64,000 bases of DNA, taken from positions 372,001-436,000 of the forward strand of contig NZ_CP030051.1 in assembly GCF_004114975.1 (NCBI RefSeq), read 5' to 3'. The first letter of the stretch is position 1, and each line of letters opens with the position of its first letter. Origin of the DNA: Bradyrhizobium guangdongense. GTDB lineage: Bacteria > Pseudomonadota > Alphaproteobacteria > Rhizobiales > Xanthobacteraceae. Below are positions 17,699 through 27,711 of this stretch, piece after piece. The position numbers were made by a program, and so were the translations under genes. The notes beneath the pieces were generated by a model that searched no databases, had not been told where the DNA came from, and was given only the letters and a program-made list of their open reading frames with translations.

Positions 17699-17869
17699 CA
17701 CATCCGGTCGCGCGTCCCCGGTCGCGCGAACTGCGCCGTTCTAACACGCGAGCGCCAAATTCGTCCCATGACAGATGCGTCATGCCTGACATCAGCGGCA
17801 GCCAGCAGCAAATCACTGGCCAAGCCGGCAAGGATCGCCATATAAGGCAGGCGAAATTCGGGAATTTTC

Positions 17870-18745
17870 ATGAGCGCGCTGGCCAACCACGCATTTGCCA
17901 AGATGAACGGCATCGGCAACGAGATCGTCGTTGTCGATATGCGCGATTCCGCCGGCCGCATCACGCCTGATGACGCCCGCGCCGTCGCCTCCGCGCATGG
18001 CGGCGTGCCCTATGACCAGCTCATGGTGCTGCAGAAGCCGCGGCTCCACGGCACCGAAGCCTTCATCAGCATCTACAACAATGACGGCTCGGAAGCGGGC
18101 GCGTGCGGCAACGGCATGCGCTGCGTCGTGCGCCGCATCTTCGAAAAGAGCGGGCAGACCACGGCGACGTTCGAAACCGCCGCCGGCCTGCTCAATGCCT
18201 GGCAGGGCCCGACGCCCGATCTCTACACAGTCGACATGGGTGCGCCGAAGTTCGGCTGGCAGGATATTCCGTTGGCGGAGGAGTTTCGCGACACACGCTA
18301 CATCGAATTGCAGATCGGGCCGATCGACAAGCCGATCCTGCATTCGCCCTCCGTGGTCAGCATGGGCAATCCGCACGCGATCTTCTGGGTCGACGACGTC
18401 GATGCCTACGATCTCGAACGTTTTGGTCCGCTTCTGGAAAATCATCCGATCTTCCCGAAGCGCGCCAACATCACGCTAGCCCATATCGTCGATCGTGAGC
18501 ACATCACCATGCGCACTTGGGAGCGCGGCGCCGGGCTGACCCGGGCTTGCGGTTCTGCGGCCTGCGCGACTGCGGTTGCGGCGGCGCGGCTGAAGCGCAC
18601 CGAACGCAAGGTCGAGATGACGCTGCCCGGCGGCAACCTCGGCATCGAATGGCGCGAGCGCGACGACCACGTGCTGATGACGGGCACGGCGACCTTCGAA
18701 TACGAAGGCAAGTTCGATCCTGCGCTGTTCGCGCCTGCAGGCTAA
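17870..18745 (+). CDS. dapF: Diaminopimelate epimerase
   Basis: 291 residues. It converts LL- to meso-diaminopimelate for lysine and peptidoglycan synthesis without a cofactor, using two cysteines. They are visible as Cys79 in [15 protein letters not shown] and Cys227 in [13 protein letters not shown]. The N-terminus [18 protein letters not shown] and the [13 protein letters not shown] motif also fit. mtaB follows with its ATG overlapping the dapF stop (TAATG), so both are translated from one transcript. Confidence 0.97.
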   Translation: MSALANHAFAKMNGIGNEIVVVDMRDSAGRITPDDARAVASAHGGVPYDQLMVLQKPRLHGTEAFISIYNNDGSEAGACGNGMRCVVRRIFEKSGQTTATFETAAGLLNAWQGPTPDLYTVDMGAPKFGWQDIPLAEEFRDTRYIELQIGPIDKPILHSPSVVSMGNPHAIFWVDDVDAYDLERFGPLLENHPIFPKRANITLAHIVDREHITMRTWERGAGLTRACGSAACATAVAAARLKRTERKVEMTLPGGNLGIEWRERDDHVLMTGTATFEYEGKFDPALFAPAG

Positions 18746-19998
18746 TGGCGGTCGATATCGTCACCTTCGGCTGCCGCCTCAACGCCTTCGAGGCCGAGGT
18801 GATCCGCAGCAAAGCCGAGGAGGCGGGCCTCACCGACACCATCGTGATCAACAGCTGCGCCGTCACCAATGAGGCGGTGGCGCAGGCGCGGCAGTCGATC
18901 CGCAAGTTGAAGCGCGAACGGCCGGGCGTACGCATCGTCGTCACCGGCTGCGCGGCGCAGACGCAAAGCGCGATGTTCGCCGACATGATCGAGGTCGACC
19001 GCGTCGTCGGCAATGACGACAAGATGCGCGGGGATGCGTGGCGCGCAACGCGCGACGCCTTCGATCTCGGTGCCAGCGAGAAGATTGCCGTCAGCGACAT
19101 CATGGCCGTCAGGGAGATGGCGCCACATCTCGTCGACGGCTATGCGAGCGGTCTACCGCGGGTGTTCGTGCAGGTGCAGAACGGCTGCGATCATCGCTGC
19201 ACCTTCTGCATCATCCCGTTCGGCCGCGGCAATTCGCGCTCGGTTCCGATGGGCGCGGTGGTCGAACAGGTTCGCTCCCTGGTCGAACGCGGTCACGCCG
19301 AGATCGTGCTGACCGGCGTCGACCTCACCAGCTACGGCGCCGACCTGCCGGGCGCGCCCAAGCTCGGCATGCTGACGAAGCAGATCCTGCGGCACGTTCC
19401 GGAGCTGAAGCGGCTGCGCATCTCCTCGATCGATTCGATCGAGGCCGATCGCGATCTGCTCGATGCCATCGCCGACGATGCGCGCTTGATGCCGCACCTG
19501 CACCTCTCGCTGCAATCCGGCGACGATATGATCCTGAAGCGCATGAAGCGGAGGCATTCGCGGAGCGATGCGATCGCGTTCTGCAACCAGGTCCGGCGCC
19601 TGCGCCCGGATATCGTTTTCGGCGCCGACATCATCGCGGGTTTCCCGACCGAGACCGAGGGGATGTTCTCGCGCTCGCTCGATCTCGTCGAGGAATGCGC
19701 CCTGACCTTCCTGCATGTCTTCCCTTATTCGCCGCGCCCCGGCACGCCGGCTGCGAAGATGCCCCAGGTTCCAGGCGGTGCGATCAAGGACCGCGCGAAG
19801 CGGCTGCGTGCGGCTGGCGAGGTGGCGTTGCGGCACCGATTGAACGCAGAGATCGGCGCACAGCGCGCTGTGCTGATCGAGAGCGAAGGGCAGGGGCGCA
19901 CCGAGCATTATCTGCCGGTGGCAATAGCGGGCGGGCGTATTGGCAGCGTCGTGTCGTTGAGGATCGCCGGCAATGACGGCGAGCGGCTCACCATATGA
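18745..19998 (+). CDS. mtaB: tRNA (N(6)-L-threonylcarbamoyladenosine(37)-C(2))-methylthiotransferase
   Basis: 417 residues, radical-SAM methylthiotransferase. The UPF0004 domain has its three cluster cysteines at 10, 38 and 69, and the radical-SAM motif CDHRCTFC has Cys148, Cys152 and Cys155; a TRAM-like tail follows (residues about 365-417). The initial sequence IVTFGCRLNAFEAEVI is of the MtaB type, which adds a methylthio group to t6A37 in tRNAs, rather than MiaB or RimO. The ATG at 18745 overlaps the dapF stop; the open frame continues upstream only as an artefact of the overlap. Confidence 0.93.
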   Translation: MAVDIVTFGCRLNAFEAEVIRSKAEEAGLTDTIVINSCAVTNEAVAQARQSIRKLKRERPGVRIVVTGCAAQTQSAMFADMIEVDRVVGNDDKMRGDAWRATRDAFDLGASEKIAVSDIMAVREMAPHLVDGYASGLPRVFVQVQNGCDHRCTFCIIPFGRGNSRSVPMGAVVEQVRSLVERGHAEIVLTGVDLTSYGADLPGAPKLGMLTKQILRHVPELKRLRISSIDSIEADRDLLDAIADDARLMPHLHLSLQSGDDMILKRMKRRHSRSDAIAFCNQVRRLRPDIVFGADIIAGFPTETEGMFSRSLDLVEECALTFLHVFPYSPRPGTPAAKMPQVPGGAIKDRAKRLRAAGEVALRHRLNAEIGAQRAVLIESEGQGRTEHYLPVAIAGGRIGSVVSLRIAGNDGERLTI

Positions 19999-20009
19999 TC
20001 CGCTGCCTC

Positions 20010-20161
20010 TTTCCTTCTCCCCTTGTGGGAGAAGGTGGCGCGAAGCGCCGGATGAGGGGTTGCTTCCGCGTACTCAATTGATGTGTGGACTCGCGGAGAG
20101 ATACCCCTCACCCGTCTCGCCGCTAGGCGGCGAGCCACCCTCTGCCACAAGGGGAGAGGGA
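20010..20161. repeat. Palindromic intergenic repeat, family A
   Basis: TTCTCCCCTTGTGGGAGAAGG at the left end and CCACAAGGGGAGAGGG at the right, with CGCCGCTAGGCGGCG and related small hairpins inside. It lies between the convergent mtaB and DUF2336 genes, where it may act as a two-way transcription barrier. Confidence 0.75.
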
Positions 20162-20166
20162 AAGAA

Positions 20167-21276
20167 CTACAACGCCCGCACCTGCCAGAAGCGCAACGTG
20201 CGTCGTGCGTTCTCGGCCGTCATGCGCGCAAAATTATTCTCCGCTCGCGCAAGGTCCGCCGGCTTCATCGCGCCTGTCGCAAAGCGGCTCTCGAGCACGG
20301 CCGCCGTCGTCTGCCAGCAGAGCTGTGCCGCCTTGCACGGCACCAGCAGGCCGTCTTCGCGCAGGCTCTGCATCAGCGGACGAATCACCTCGATGGTCGA
20401 GCCGGACAGCGCGGCCAAGGCGGCCACGGTTTCCTCGTAGCGCCGCTGCCTGGCGAAGCCGAGCAGCGTCGCCTCGTTGAGCTGGTCCGTCGCCTTGAGA
20501 CTTGCAATCGCGCGCTTGGCGCCCTCGAAGTCGCGCACGCCCGACATCTCGCGCTCGACGCCGACGGTGACGGCGGCGATCGCATTCTGGATTTCTTCGA
20601 ACAGGTCGGGCGGGGCGCGTGATAGCAGACGGGTGCGAACGGCGTCGGTTGCCGAACGCAGCAATCGGCGGCGCAGGTCCGACGGCAGGTCGACGCGGAT
20701 GCCGATGCTTACCGCGAGCTCGGGATCGCTCTCGGCTTGTCCAACGATGACGGTGAATCCCTTTCCGGACATGCGCGCACCGGGATTGGCGGCAAGGCGC
20801 CGGCTGACGCTGGGATAGCGGCGCGCCAGCAGCGCATCGGTGACGATCTCCTTCAGCCACCAGCGGCCGGCGATCGCGAGCAGATGCGGCTCGCTTTTGC
20901 TGGAGGCGATCTTCACCAGCTCGCCGTCGTCGAGGCGCGCGGATTCCTGCAGCACGGGCCCGGCGATGCGAATCTCGTCATTGTTGGCGAGGCGGCGGAT
21001 CACGGACGGCGGCGCCTGCGCGATCGGCGCGAGCTGGGCGCTGATTTCAGCCAGCGCAACGCGGGCTGCCACATCGGCGATGGCGCGCAGCTCGATGGTG
21101 CCGATCAGGCGCTCGAGCACGTCGTCGAACAGGGCAATCTGTTCGTCGTTGAAGCTTCCGGCGGAAGAGAGGAACAGGTCGGTGACGCGCCGCGCGGTCT
21201 CCAGGCCCTTTTCCGGCGAGCCGGTCCGGATCGCGGACTCGACCTCGTCGATAATGGATAGCTCGGCCGTGGACAT
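20167..21276 (-). CDS. DUF2336 domain-containing protein
   Basis: 369 residues, mostly helical HEAT-like. The N-terminus MSTAELSIIDEVESAIRTGSPEKGLETARRVTDLFL, AQLAPIAQAPPSVIRRLANNDEIRIAGPVLQESARL and the WWLKEIVTDALLARRYPSVSRRLAANP segments match DUF2336, frequent in alphaproteobacteria and of unknown role. The ATG at 21276 gives the family N-terminus; 15 further residues upstream are unlikely. It faces mtaB at the 3' end. The cytoplasmic location is inferred from the lack of signal sequences. Confidence 0.8.
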   Translation of the reverse strand: MSTAELSIIDEVESAIRTGSPEKGLETARRVTDLFLSSAGSFNDEQIALFDDVLERLIGTIELRAIADVAARVALAEISAQLAPIAQAPPSVIRRLANNDEIRIAGPVLQESARLDDGELVKIASSKSEPHLLAIAGRWWLKEIVTDALLARRYPSVSRRLAANPGARMSGKGFTVIVGQAESDPELAVSIGIRVDLPSDLRRRLLRSATDAVRTRLLSRAPPDLFEEIQNAIAAVTVGVEREMSGVRDFEGAKRAIASLKATDQLNEATLLGFARQRRYEETVAALAALSGSTIEVIRPLMQSLREDGLLVPCKAAQLCWQTTAAVLESRFATGAMKPADLARAENNFARMTAENARRTLRFWQVRAL

Positions 21277-21378
21277 GACGCGGTGCTCGTCCTGAGCGAA
21301 TGGGAGGCTTGTTCTAAGCAACCGCTATCATTAGAGGCGAGCCCTGAACGTTTCGTAAACCATGGCTTGGACGGACCG

Positions 21379-22086
21379 CTATTCCCCGTTCCAGCCGCAG
21401 GCACGGAGCTTCTCGTGCATGTGTGGCGGGGCCGGCGCGACGACGCGGATCGGCTCCTTGTTCCGGGAGATCGGCACCACGATCTCGCGGGAATGCAGAT
21501 GCAGCTTCGGCTCGCCGAAGCGCGGGCCGTTACCGTAAATGTTATCGCCGAAAATCGGCCATCCGGTCGCCGAGGAATGCACCCGCAATTGATGGGTCCG
21601 GCCGGTCACCGGTTCCATGGCGAGCCAGGTAAAACCCTCGCCCCGGCCCAGCACTTTCCAGTTGGTGATGGCCTTCTGCCCTTCCGGGTCGGGCTTCTGC
21701 CACCAGCCGCGCTCGGCATTGAGCCGGCCGAGCGGCATATCGATGGTGCCCTCGTCCTCGGCCGGCCCGCCCTCGACCACGGTCCAGTAGGTCTTGCCAA
21801 TCTTGCCATGTTTGAAGAGAAGGCCGAGCGAAGCGGTGGCCTTGCGATGGCGGCCAAGCACGAGGCAGCCGGAGGTGTCCTTGTCCAGGCGGTGGGCCAG
21901 CACCGGCGGCCGCGGCAGGCCGAACCGGAGCGCGTCGAAGGAGTCTTCCAGATTGGGGCCGCCCTTGGGGCCGCGATGCACCGGTAGACCGGCCGGCTTG
22001 TTGATGACCAGCATCAAGCCGTCGCGATGGAGCACGCGGCCCAGGATCTCGTCAGCAGTCAATTCGGGAACATCGAGCAATTGCAA
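21379..22086 (-). CDS. RluA-family pseudouridine synthase
   Basis: 235 residues. The RluA/RluC signature HRLDKDTSGCLVLGR is at residues 65-79 with catalytic Asp68; the C-terminal WVLxRG-type segments (GRTHQLRVHSSATGWPIFGD) are intact. It isomerises uridine to pseudouridine in rRNA or tRNA; the target position cannot be told. It has no S4 domain. It is divergent from ftsY, with 41 bp between starts, so the promoters must overlap. Confidence 0.9.
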   Translation of the reverse strand: MQLLDVPELTADEILGRVLHRDGLMLVINKPAGLPVHRGPKGGPNLEDSFDALRFGLPRPPVLAHRLDKDTSGCLVLGRHRKATASLGLLFKHGKIGKTYWTVVEGGPAEDEGTIDMPLGRLNAERGWWQKPDPEGQKAITNWKVLGRGEGFTWLAMEPVTGRTHQLRVHSSATGWPIFGDNIYGNGPRFGEPKLHLHSREIVVPISRNKEPIRVVAPAPPHMHEKLRACGWNGE

Positions 22087-22127
22087 GACTTTCGTTTACT
22101 TGCCGGAACGGCTAACACACCCCCGCC

Positions 22128-23072
22128 ATGAACGATACCACTGACACCCCCAAGCTGAGCTGGTGGCGCCGCCTGTCCAACGGGCTGAAGCGCACCTCGT
22201 CCTCGCTGGGGACCGCGGTCGCCGACCTCGTCACCAAGCGCAAGCTCGACCGCGCCATGCTCGACGACATCGAGGACGTGTTGCTGCGCGCCGACCTCGG
22301 TACCTCCGTCGCGGTGCGGATTGCGGACGCGGTCGGCACGGGACGTTATGACAAGGCGATCTCGGCCGACGAGGTCAAGGACGTCGTCGCGACCGAGGTC
22401 GAGAAGGTGCTGGCCCCGGTGGCGAAGCCGCTCGAGATCGATACGGCCAGGAAGCCGTTCGTCATCCTCGTGGTCGGCGTCAACGGCTCCGGCAAGACCA
22501 CCACGATCGGCAAGCTGTCGCAGAAATTCGCCTCCGAAGGCCGCAAGGTGATGCTCGCCGCCGGTGACACGTTTCGCGCTGCCGCGATCGAGCAGCTCAA
22601 GGTCTGGGGCGAGCGCACCAAGACGCCTGTTATCGCAGGCGCGCAAGGCTCGGACTCGGCAAGCCTCGCCTTCAATGCACTGACGGCGGCCAAAGAGCGG
22701 AACATCGACGTGCTCCTGATCGACACTGCCGGCCGCTTGCAGAACAAGGCCGAGCTGATGAACGAGCTGGAGAAGGTCGTGCGCGTCATCCGCAAGGTGG
22801 ACGCGACGGCGCCGCATGCGGTGCTACTCGTGCTGGACGCCACCGTCGGCCAGAACGCGTTGTCGCAGGTCGAAGCCTTCCATCGCACCGCGGGAGTCAC
22901 GGGCCTCGTGATGACCAAGCTCGACGGCACCGCGCGCGGCGGCATCCTGGTGGCGCTCGCGGAGAAATTCAAACTGCCGGTGCATTTCATCGGCGTCGGC
23001 GAAGGCGTCGACGATCTTGCGCCGTTCACCGCACGCGATTTCGCCCGCGCGATCGCCGGTATCGAAAGCTAG
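22128..23072 (+). CDS. ftsY: Signal recognition particle receptor FtsY
   Basis: 314 residues. SRP-receptor GTPase that docks Ffh-bound ribosomes at the membrane. The N domain (LKRTSSSLGTAVADLVTKRKLD) leads into the G domain with P-loop VGVNGSGKTTTIGKL, DTAGRLQNKAELMNELEKV and TKLDGTARGG; GEGVDDLAPF closes the domain. The acidic A domain of E. coli FtsY is absent, as is normal for alphaproteobacteria. yciB starts 3 bp after the stop, so the two are one operon. Confidence 0.96.
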   Translation: MNDTTDTPKLSWWRRLSNGLKRTSSSLGTAVADLVTKRKLDRAMLDDIEDVLLRADLGTSVAVRIADAVGTGRYDKAISADEVKDVVATEVEKVLAPVAKPLEIDTARKPFVILVVGVNGSGKTTTIGKLSQKFASEGRKVMLAAGDTFRAAAIEQLKVWGERTKTPVIAGAQGSDSASLAFNALTAAKERNIDVLLIDTAGRLQNKAELMNELEKVVRVIRKVDATAPHAVLLVLDATVGQNALSQVEAFHRTAGVTGLVMTKLDGTARGGILVALAEKFKLPVHFIGVGEGVDDLAPFTARDFARAIAGIES

Positions 23073-23075
23073 AGA

Positions 23076-23678
23076 ATGGACAAGACCCAGCCGCATCCGC
23101 TGTTCAAGCTTGCGACCGAGCTCGGTCCGCTGCTCGTGTTCTTCTTCGTCAATGCGAAGTTCAACCTGTTCGCCGCAACCGGCGCCTTCATGGTCGCGAT
23201 CGTGGCGGCGATGATCGCCTCCTATGTGGTGACGCGCCACATCCCGATCATGGCGATCGTGACAGGCGTGATCGTACTGGTGTTCGGCACGCTGACGCTG
23301 GTGCTGCACGACGAGACCTTCATCAAGGTCAAGCCGACCATCATCTACGGCCTGTTCGCCGCGATTCTCGGCGGCGGCTTGTTGTTCGGCCGTTCCTTCA
23401 TCGCGGTGATGTTCGACCAGATGTTCAACCTGACGCCGCAGGGCTGGCGGATCCTGACGTTGCGCTGGGCCTTGTTCTTCGCCGGCATGGCGGTACTGAA
23501 CGAGGTGGTCTGGCGCACCCAGAGCACCGACTTCTGGGTGAACTTCAAGGTGTTCGGCGTCACGCCGCTGACCATGATCTTCGCCATCGCCCAGATGCCG
23601 CTGACCAAGCGCTACGGGGTCGAGCCGGTGTCGCTGGAAACCAGCGAGGCCGAGGCCGGGGATATCAGGAACGGCTGA
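23076..23678 (+). CDS. yciB: Septation protein A / inner membrane protein YciB
   Basis: 200 residues with about five membrane helices. The start [23 protein letters not shown], the [22 protein letters not shown] core, and [23 protein letters not shown] are typical of the YciB/IspZ family, inner-membrane proteins linked to cell division and envelope integrity. It is co-transcribed with ftsY. No terminator is visible after the gene. Confidence 0.93.
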   Translation: MDKTQPHPLFKLATELGPLLVFFFVNAKFNLFAATGAFMVAIVAAMIASYVVTRHIPIMAIVTGVIVLVFGTLTLVLHDETFIKVKPTIIYGLFAAILGGGLLFGRSFIAVMFDQMFNLTPQGWRILTLRWALFFAGMAVLNEVVWRTQSTDFWVNFKVFGVTPLTMIFAIAQMPLTKRYGVEPVSLETSEAEAGDIRNG

Positions 23679-23896
23679 CGCCCGGCTATCGGTTCCCTCC
23701 GGCCAACGCCCGACCAAGCCTATTCACGCTGCCGTGCACTTCGCGCGCCCGCGGGTCGGGTCGGACGGCCGATCCGTTCCCGTCTTCATCGCTCTGTAAC
23801 CGCATGATGAAATTATTCAGCGCATTATCTTGCCTGAAGGGCCGCAGTCGGTAGCCTTTTCCCGTGAAGAGATGGTGGCACGCCGGAGGACCGGTG

Positions 23897-25090
23897 GTGA
23901 ACACAAAACAGGGCCAGACCGCTGAACACCTGATTGAGTACCTCCGGCAGCTCGCCCCGCAGGTCCGCCGCCGCCTGCTCGCCGAACTCGAACGGTTGCA
24001 TCTGCTCGGCGAGGACATTCCGCATTCCGAGCCCCTGATCGCGGCGCTGCGTGCCGAGTTTCGCAACACCGGCCAGAATCATTATCGCGTCGGAAATCCC
24101 TCACGCTACTTCTTCGAGCCGCTCGAGCCGGTGCTGGTGGACAGGGCGCCCGAGCGGGCCAATAGCGGTCAGATCGCCCGTGGATCGCTCGCGCCGATCT
24201 GGAGCCTCGTGACCGAGCAATTGCTGCGCAGCATGGCCGCCGACTACATCGCCGATGCGAACGATGTCATCGCCGCGGACAAGCAGGCCGAGGCGCGGCA
24301 GATGGCCCAGGCGTTCCAGAAGAAGGTGCTGATCTATCTCAACGGCCTGCTCGGCTCGGCCGAGGGCACCGCCTCCATTCGCGACGGCCTGATGGCCTAT
24401 ACCAGCTCGCATGCGACGTTCGACGACCTGAAGAAGATGCTGCGCTACCTCGACATGCAGCGGGAGCTCGAGGATTTCGGCCGTGCGCTCGCGCCGAGGA
24501 TTGGCCGGCTCGAGGGCGCCAGTCTGGACAAGGTCCTCGGCCTTTTGAGAACGCTGAAGGCCAATCGCGCCGATGCCGTGCCGTTCGCGCTCATGATCCT
24601 CGCAAGGCGTCTGGAGACGCCTTGGGAGCTGCTGTCGGTCGCGACCGTTCCCGCCGCCGATCGGGCTGCGGCGCGGATCGCGGCGTCCCCCTTCGCGATT
24701 GCGGTGTCGATGGTGCTCGATCAGATCGAGGAGAAGCACCACCTCCTGCTGTTTGCGCTCAGGAACTACCGTCCGGTGCGGGCGAAGGAGATCGTCAGCG
24801 AGATATACGGGATCGAGGACGCGCTGAGAACTCGGATCGAGCTCAAAGGGTCCGGCTGGGGCCAGCAGCTGGATCAGCTGATGACGGCCGTCCAGGCCGC
24901 CGTCGACGCCGAGATCAACACGATTCCAAGCGATCACCGGCACCTGATGCACATTCTGGAATCGCCGCGGTTGCGCCCGGACCAATCTTTCGGTCACAAG
25001 GTCGGCCATATGTTCGAGAAGGGCTGGGATGTCGTGTCCGGCTTGCTTGCAGGCAACACGGACACGACCCATCGTCGTGACGCTTCGTGA
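23897..25090 (+). CDS. Unrecognised 397-residue helical protein
   Basis: I do not recognise the family. The sequence is almost entirely helical, without signal peptide or membrane segment, rich in Leu, Ala, Arg and Glu. Segments include EHLIEYLRQLAPQVRRRLLA, YFFEPLEPVLVDRAPERANS, LRYLDMQRELEDFGRALAP and DQLMTAVQAAVDAEINTIPS. I chose GTG 23897 because GGAGGA sits 6 nt before it; other starts (GTG 23864, GTG 23894) are possible. It follows a 218-bp gap after yciB, has its own promoter region, and is convergent with ccmG. A role as scaffold or regulator is only a guess. Confidence 0.75.
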   Translation: MNTKQGQTAEHLIEYLRQLAPQVRRRLLAELERLHLLGEDIPHSEPLIAALRAEFRNTGQNHYRVGNPSRYFFEPLEPVLVDRAPERANSGQIARGSLAPIWSLVTEQLLRSMAADYIADANDVIAADKQAEARQMAQAFQKKVLIYLNGLLGSAEGTASIRDGLMAYTSSHATFDDLKKMLRYLDMQRELEDFGRALAPRIGRLEGASLDKVLGLLRTLKANRADAVPFALMILARRLETPWELLSVATVPAADRAAARIAASPFAIAVSMVLDQIEEKHHLLLFALRNYRPVRAKEIVSEIYGIEDALRTRIELKGSGWGQQLDQLMTAVQAAVDAEINTIPSDHRHLMHILESPRLRPDQSFGHKVGHMFEKGWDVVSGLLAGNTDTTHRRDAS

Positions 25091-25124
25091 ACCTAATCCG
25101 CGAAGAAGTTCGTCAGCGCCATGA

Positions 25125-25718
25125 TCAGCTTCCTGCTTTGAGCGCCCTGTCGAGCTCGGGGATGAGCACGGCCTTGAGATTGTCGGGTGTGATCGGGCCG
25201 ACCAGCTTGTAGACGATGGTGCCTTCGCGGCCGACGACGAAAGTCTCCGGGACGCCATAGACGCCCCATTCGATCGAGGCGCGGCCGTTGGCGTCAGCGC
25301 CGACGCGTCCGAACGGGTTGCCGTAGCGGCCGAGAAAGCGCCGCGCGTTCTCGGGCGCATCCTTGTAGTTGATGCCGACGAGCTGGAAGCGCTTGTCCTT
25401 GGCGAGCTCCGTCAGCAGCGGCGCTTCGTCGTGGCAAGGCACGCACCAGGAGGCCCAGACATTGACGAGGCTGACCTTGCCCTTGAACGCGGAAGGATCG
25501 AGCCCCGGCACTTGTGCGCTGTCGGTCTGCAATCCCTCGAGCGGCGGCAGCGTGATCTGTGGCGCGGGCTTTCCGATCAACGCGGAGGGAATCCGCGAGT
25601 GGTCGCCCCCGCCGAGCCCGAACCAGAACAGCACGGCGAGCCCGAGGAACGCGAGCAGCGGCAGTACCATCAGGAAGGTGCGGCGCTGCGGCGGTGCGGA
25701 GGTCGATTGATCGGTCAT
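25125..25718 (-). CDS. ccmG: Thiol:disulfide interchange protein CcmG/DsbE
   Basis: 197 residues. One N-terminal membrane helix ([20 protein letters not shown]) anchors a periplasmic thioredoxin domain with [11 protein letters not shown] (Cys92, Cys95) and a cis-Pro region [11 protein letters not shown]. It keeps apocytochrome c cysteines reduced for haem attachment. Its ATG overlaps the ccmD stop (ATGA), so it is coupled to ccmD. It is the last gene of the ccmC-D-G run. Confidence 0.95.
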   Translation of the reverse strand: MTDQSTSAPPQRRTFLMVLPLLAFLGLAVLFWFGLGGGDHSRIPSALIGKPAPQITLPPLEGLQTDSAQVPGLDPSAFKGKVSLVNVWASWCVPCHDEAPLLTELAKDKRFQLVGINYKDAPENARRFLGRYGNPFGRVGADANGRASIEWGVYGVPETFVVGREGTIVYKLVGPITPDNLKAVLIPELDRALKAGS

Positions 25719-25900
25719 GGCGTGCCCGTCGCGCTGCGGCCCGAGCGGCGGGTGATGCCGCTGCGCTCGAGCTCGCGCAGACGCTGCGTCTGGTTGCGAT
25801 GATCGAGCACGATCCAGCCGATCAGGAGCACGACCACGATGGCTGCCGCGACGTAGGACGTCACGATGAAGGGCGCGTAGGGACCGAGCGACATGATCAT
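25715..25900 (-). CDS. ccmD: Haem exporter protein CcmD
   Basis: 61 residues. A single membrane helix ([21 protein letters not shown]) with the conserved cytoplasmic tail [17 protein letters not shown] identifies CcmD, the small protein that helps release holo-CcmE from CcmABC. Start [13 protein letters not shown] at 25900; its ATG overlaps the ccmC TGA, and its stop overlaps the ccmG start, both as ATGA. An inner ATG at 25894 is also possible. Confidence 0.9.
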   Translation of the reverse strand: MIMSLGPYAPFIVTSYVAAAIVVVLLIGWIVLDHRNQTQRLRELERSGITRRSGRSATGTP

Positions 25901-26682
25901 GCAGCTCCTGTCGATGCGTTTTCCTGGCGCGAACCGGTGCTCATTTCGCTGGAAAACGCCACGCGGCTCGCCTGCATCATCTGCAAGGAGCGCACGCGCC
26001 GGCGCAAAATCTCGTTGCGCATGGCGGCCAGATGAAGCGTGACGAACAGCAGCGTGAATGCGACCGCCATCACCAGCAGCGGAATCAGGAACGATTTGTC
26101 GAGCGTCGAGCCGCCCATGCGCATCACTGAGGCCGGTTGGTGCAGCGTATTCCACCAGTCGACCGAGAATTTGATGATGGGAAGATTGAGCGCGCCGACC
26201 AGCGTCAGCACCGCCGCGGCGCGCGCCGCGCGCGAGGGATCTTCGACCGCGCGCCACAGCGCCATCAGGCCGAGATACATCAGGAACAGGATCAGCACCG
26301 AGGTCAGCCGCGCGTCCCATTCCCAATAGGTGCCCCACATCGGCCGGCCCCACAGCGAGCCCGTGAGCAGCGCCAGGAAGGTGAAGGCCGCGCCGATCGG
26401 AGCGGCGGCTTTGGCGGCGACGTCGGAAAGCGGATGCCGCCACACCAGCGTGCCCAGCGAGGCGACGCTCATCACGCCCCAGACGAACATCGACAGCCAG
26501 GCATTGGGCACGTGGATGAACATGATCTTCACGGTCGCGCCCTGCTGATAATCGTCGGGCGCAAGAGCGGACAGATAGAGGCCCGTCGCAAGCAGGATGG
26601 CGGTCGCGGCCGCAAGCCACGGCAACACCCGCGCCGAGAGCGCGAGGAACCTGGTGGGGTTGGCGAGGTCGATCAGCGGCAT
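25897..26682 (-). CDS. ccmC: Haem exporter / handling protein CcmC
   Basis: 261 residues with six membrane helices. The tryptophan-rich haem-handling motif is visible as [17 protein letters not shown], and [11 protein letters not shown] and [10 protein letters not shown] follow; these are CcmC hallmarks. It loads haem on CcmE. ccmD overlaps the end. ccmB lies 89 bp upstream on the same strand. Confidence 0.95.
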   Translation of the reverse strand: MPLIDLANPTRFLALSARVLPWLAAATAILLATGLYLSALAPDDYQQGATVKIMFIHVPNAWLSMFVWGVMSVASLGTLVWRHPLSDVAAKAAAPIGAAFTFLALLTGSLWGRPMWGTYWEWDARLTSVLILFLMYLGLMALWRAVEDPSRAARAAAVLTLVGALNLPIIKFSVDWWNTLHQPASVMRMGGSTLDKSFLIPLLVMAVAFTLLFVTLHLAAMRNEILRRRVRSLQMMQASRVAFSSEMSTGSRQENASTGAA

Positions 26683-26771
26683 GGTATCCTGATAATCACC
26701 GTGGGCTGCTCACGCAATCAGCATGAAAGCGCGCAGCGAAAGTTGATCGGGGTCAAGGCGTCAGACCCATT

Positions 26772-27440
26772 TCAGTCCAGCCCGTGCTTCAGGCTCGCCG
26801 CCGCCGCGAACGGGCCGATCACAAGGCTGACCAGCGACAGCGCGCACAGGATCGAGAACGGCGCGCCGAACGTCATGGGACCGACGATCGCGGCCTGCGA
26901 GGCCGCGACGCCGAAGATCAGCACCGGAATCGACAGCGGCAGCACCAGCACGGCCATCAGCAGCCCGCCGCGGTGCAACGTCACCGCCAACGCCGCGCCG
27001 ATCATGCCGGTGAAGGTCAGGGCCGGGGTGCCCGCCAGCAGCGTCAGCGCGACCGCGCCGGTCGCGACCATGTCGAGGTTGAGCAGCAGGCCGAGCACGG
27101 GGGTTGCGACGATCAGCGGCAGGCCCGCCGCCAGCCAGTGCGCCAGCGCCTTGGCGGCACAGGCGAGTTCCAGCGGCGTCCGGCTCATGGTGATGAGGTC
27201 GAGCGAGCCGTCCTCGTGGTCGGCCATGAACAGCCGGTCCAGCGTGAGCAGGCTCGCCAGCAGCGCGCCAAGCCACAGGATCGCCGGCCCCAGCCGCGAC
27301 AGCAGGGCCAGGTCGGGCCCGACCGCGAACGGCATCAGCACGACGACGGTCAGGAAGAACAACACCCCGATCAGCGCGCCGCCGCCGACGCGGAGCGCGA
27401 TCCTGATGTCCCGGCGGATCAGGGCGGCGAGGGCGGTCAT
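26772..27440 (-). CDS. ccmB: Haem exporter protein CcmB
   Basis: 222 residues with about six membrane helices. The start MTALAALIRRDIRIALRVGG, and internal LDRLFMADHEDGSLDLITMSRTPLELACAAKALAHW, match CcmB, the permease of the CcmAB ABC complex. The ATG at 27440 is the family start; the frame extends 16 residues upstream into repeat sequence. ccmA, its usual immediate neighbour, is separated by a 271-bp region that contains a palindromic repeat. Confidence 0.95.
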   Translation of the reverse strand: MTALAALIRRDIRIALRVGGGALIGVLFFLTVVVLMPFAVGPDLALLSRLGPAILWLGALLASLLTLDRLFMADHEDGSLDLITMSRTPLELACAAKALAHWLAAGLPLIVATPVLGLLLNLDMVATGAVALTLLAGTPALTFTGMIGAALAVTLHRGGLLMAVLVLPLSIPVLIFGVAASQAAIVGPMTFGAPFSILCALSLVSLVIGPFAAAASLKHGLD

Positions 27441-27493
27441 GGGCTCGCTCCGATGCTGCCGCGGATCGGCACCTCGCGCCGCATGCACACTGC

Positions 27494-27662
27494 ACTCCCT
27501 CCCCCCTTGTGGGGGAGGGCTGGGGAGAGGGGTAGCCCCGGGCGAGATGATCCTTCGAGGCTAGTGACTGGTAGTAAACTGCCCGCCTCCACGACGGAAA
27601 AACCGATAGGCCGCGTCGTGTGGCTCCCCCCTCCCTGACCCTCCCCCACAAGGGGGGAGGGA
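27494..27662. repeat. Palindromic intergenic repeat, family A
   Basis: CTCCCTCCCCCCTTGTGGGG at the left end and CCACAAGGGGGGAGGG at the right end form long complementary arms around a 130-bp centre. It lies between ccmA and ccmB, which in most genomes abut or overlap. Confidence 0.75.
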
Positions 27663-27711
27663 ACAGAGAGAGCGGCGCCCAGCCGCTTGGAAAACTGAGG
27701 GTCGCGCCACC

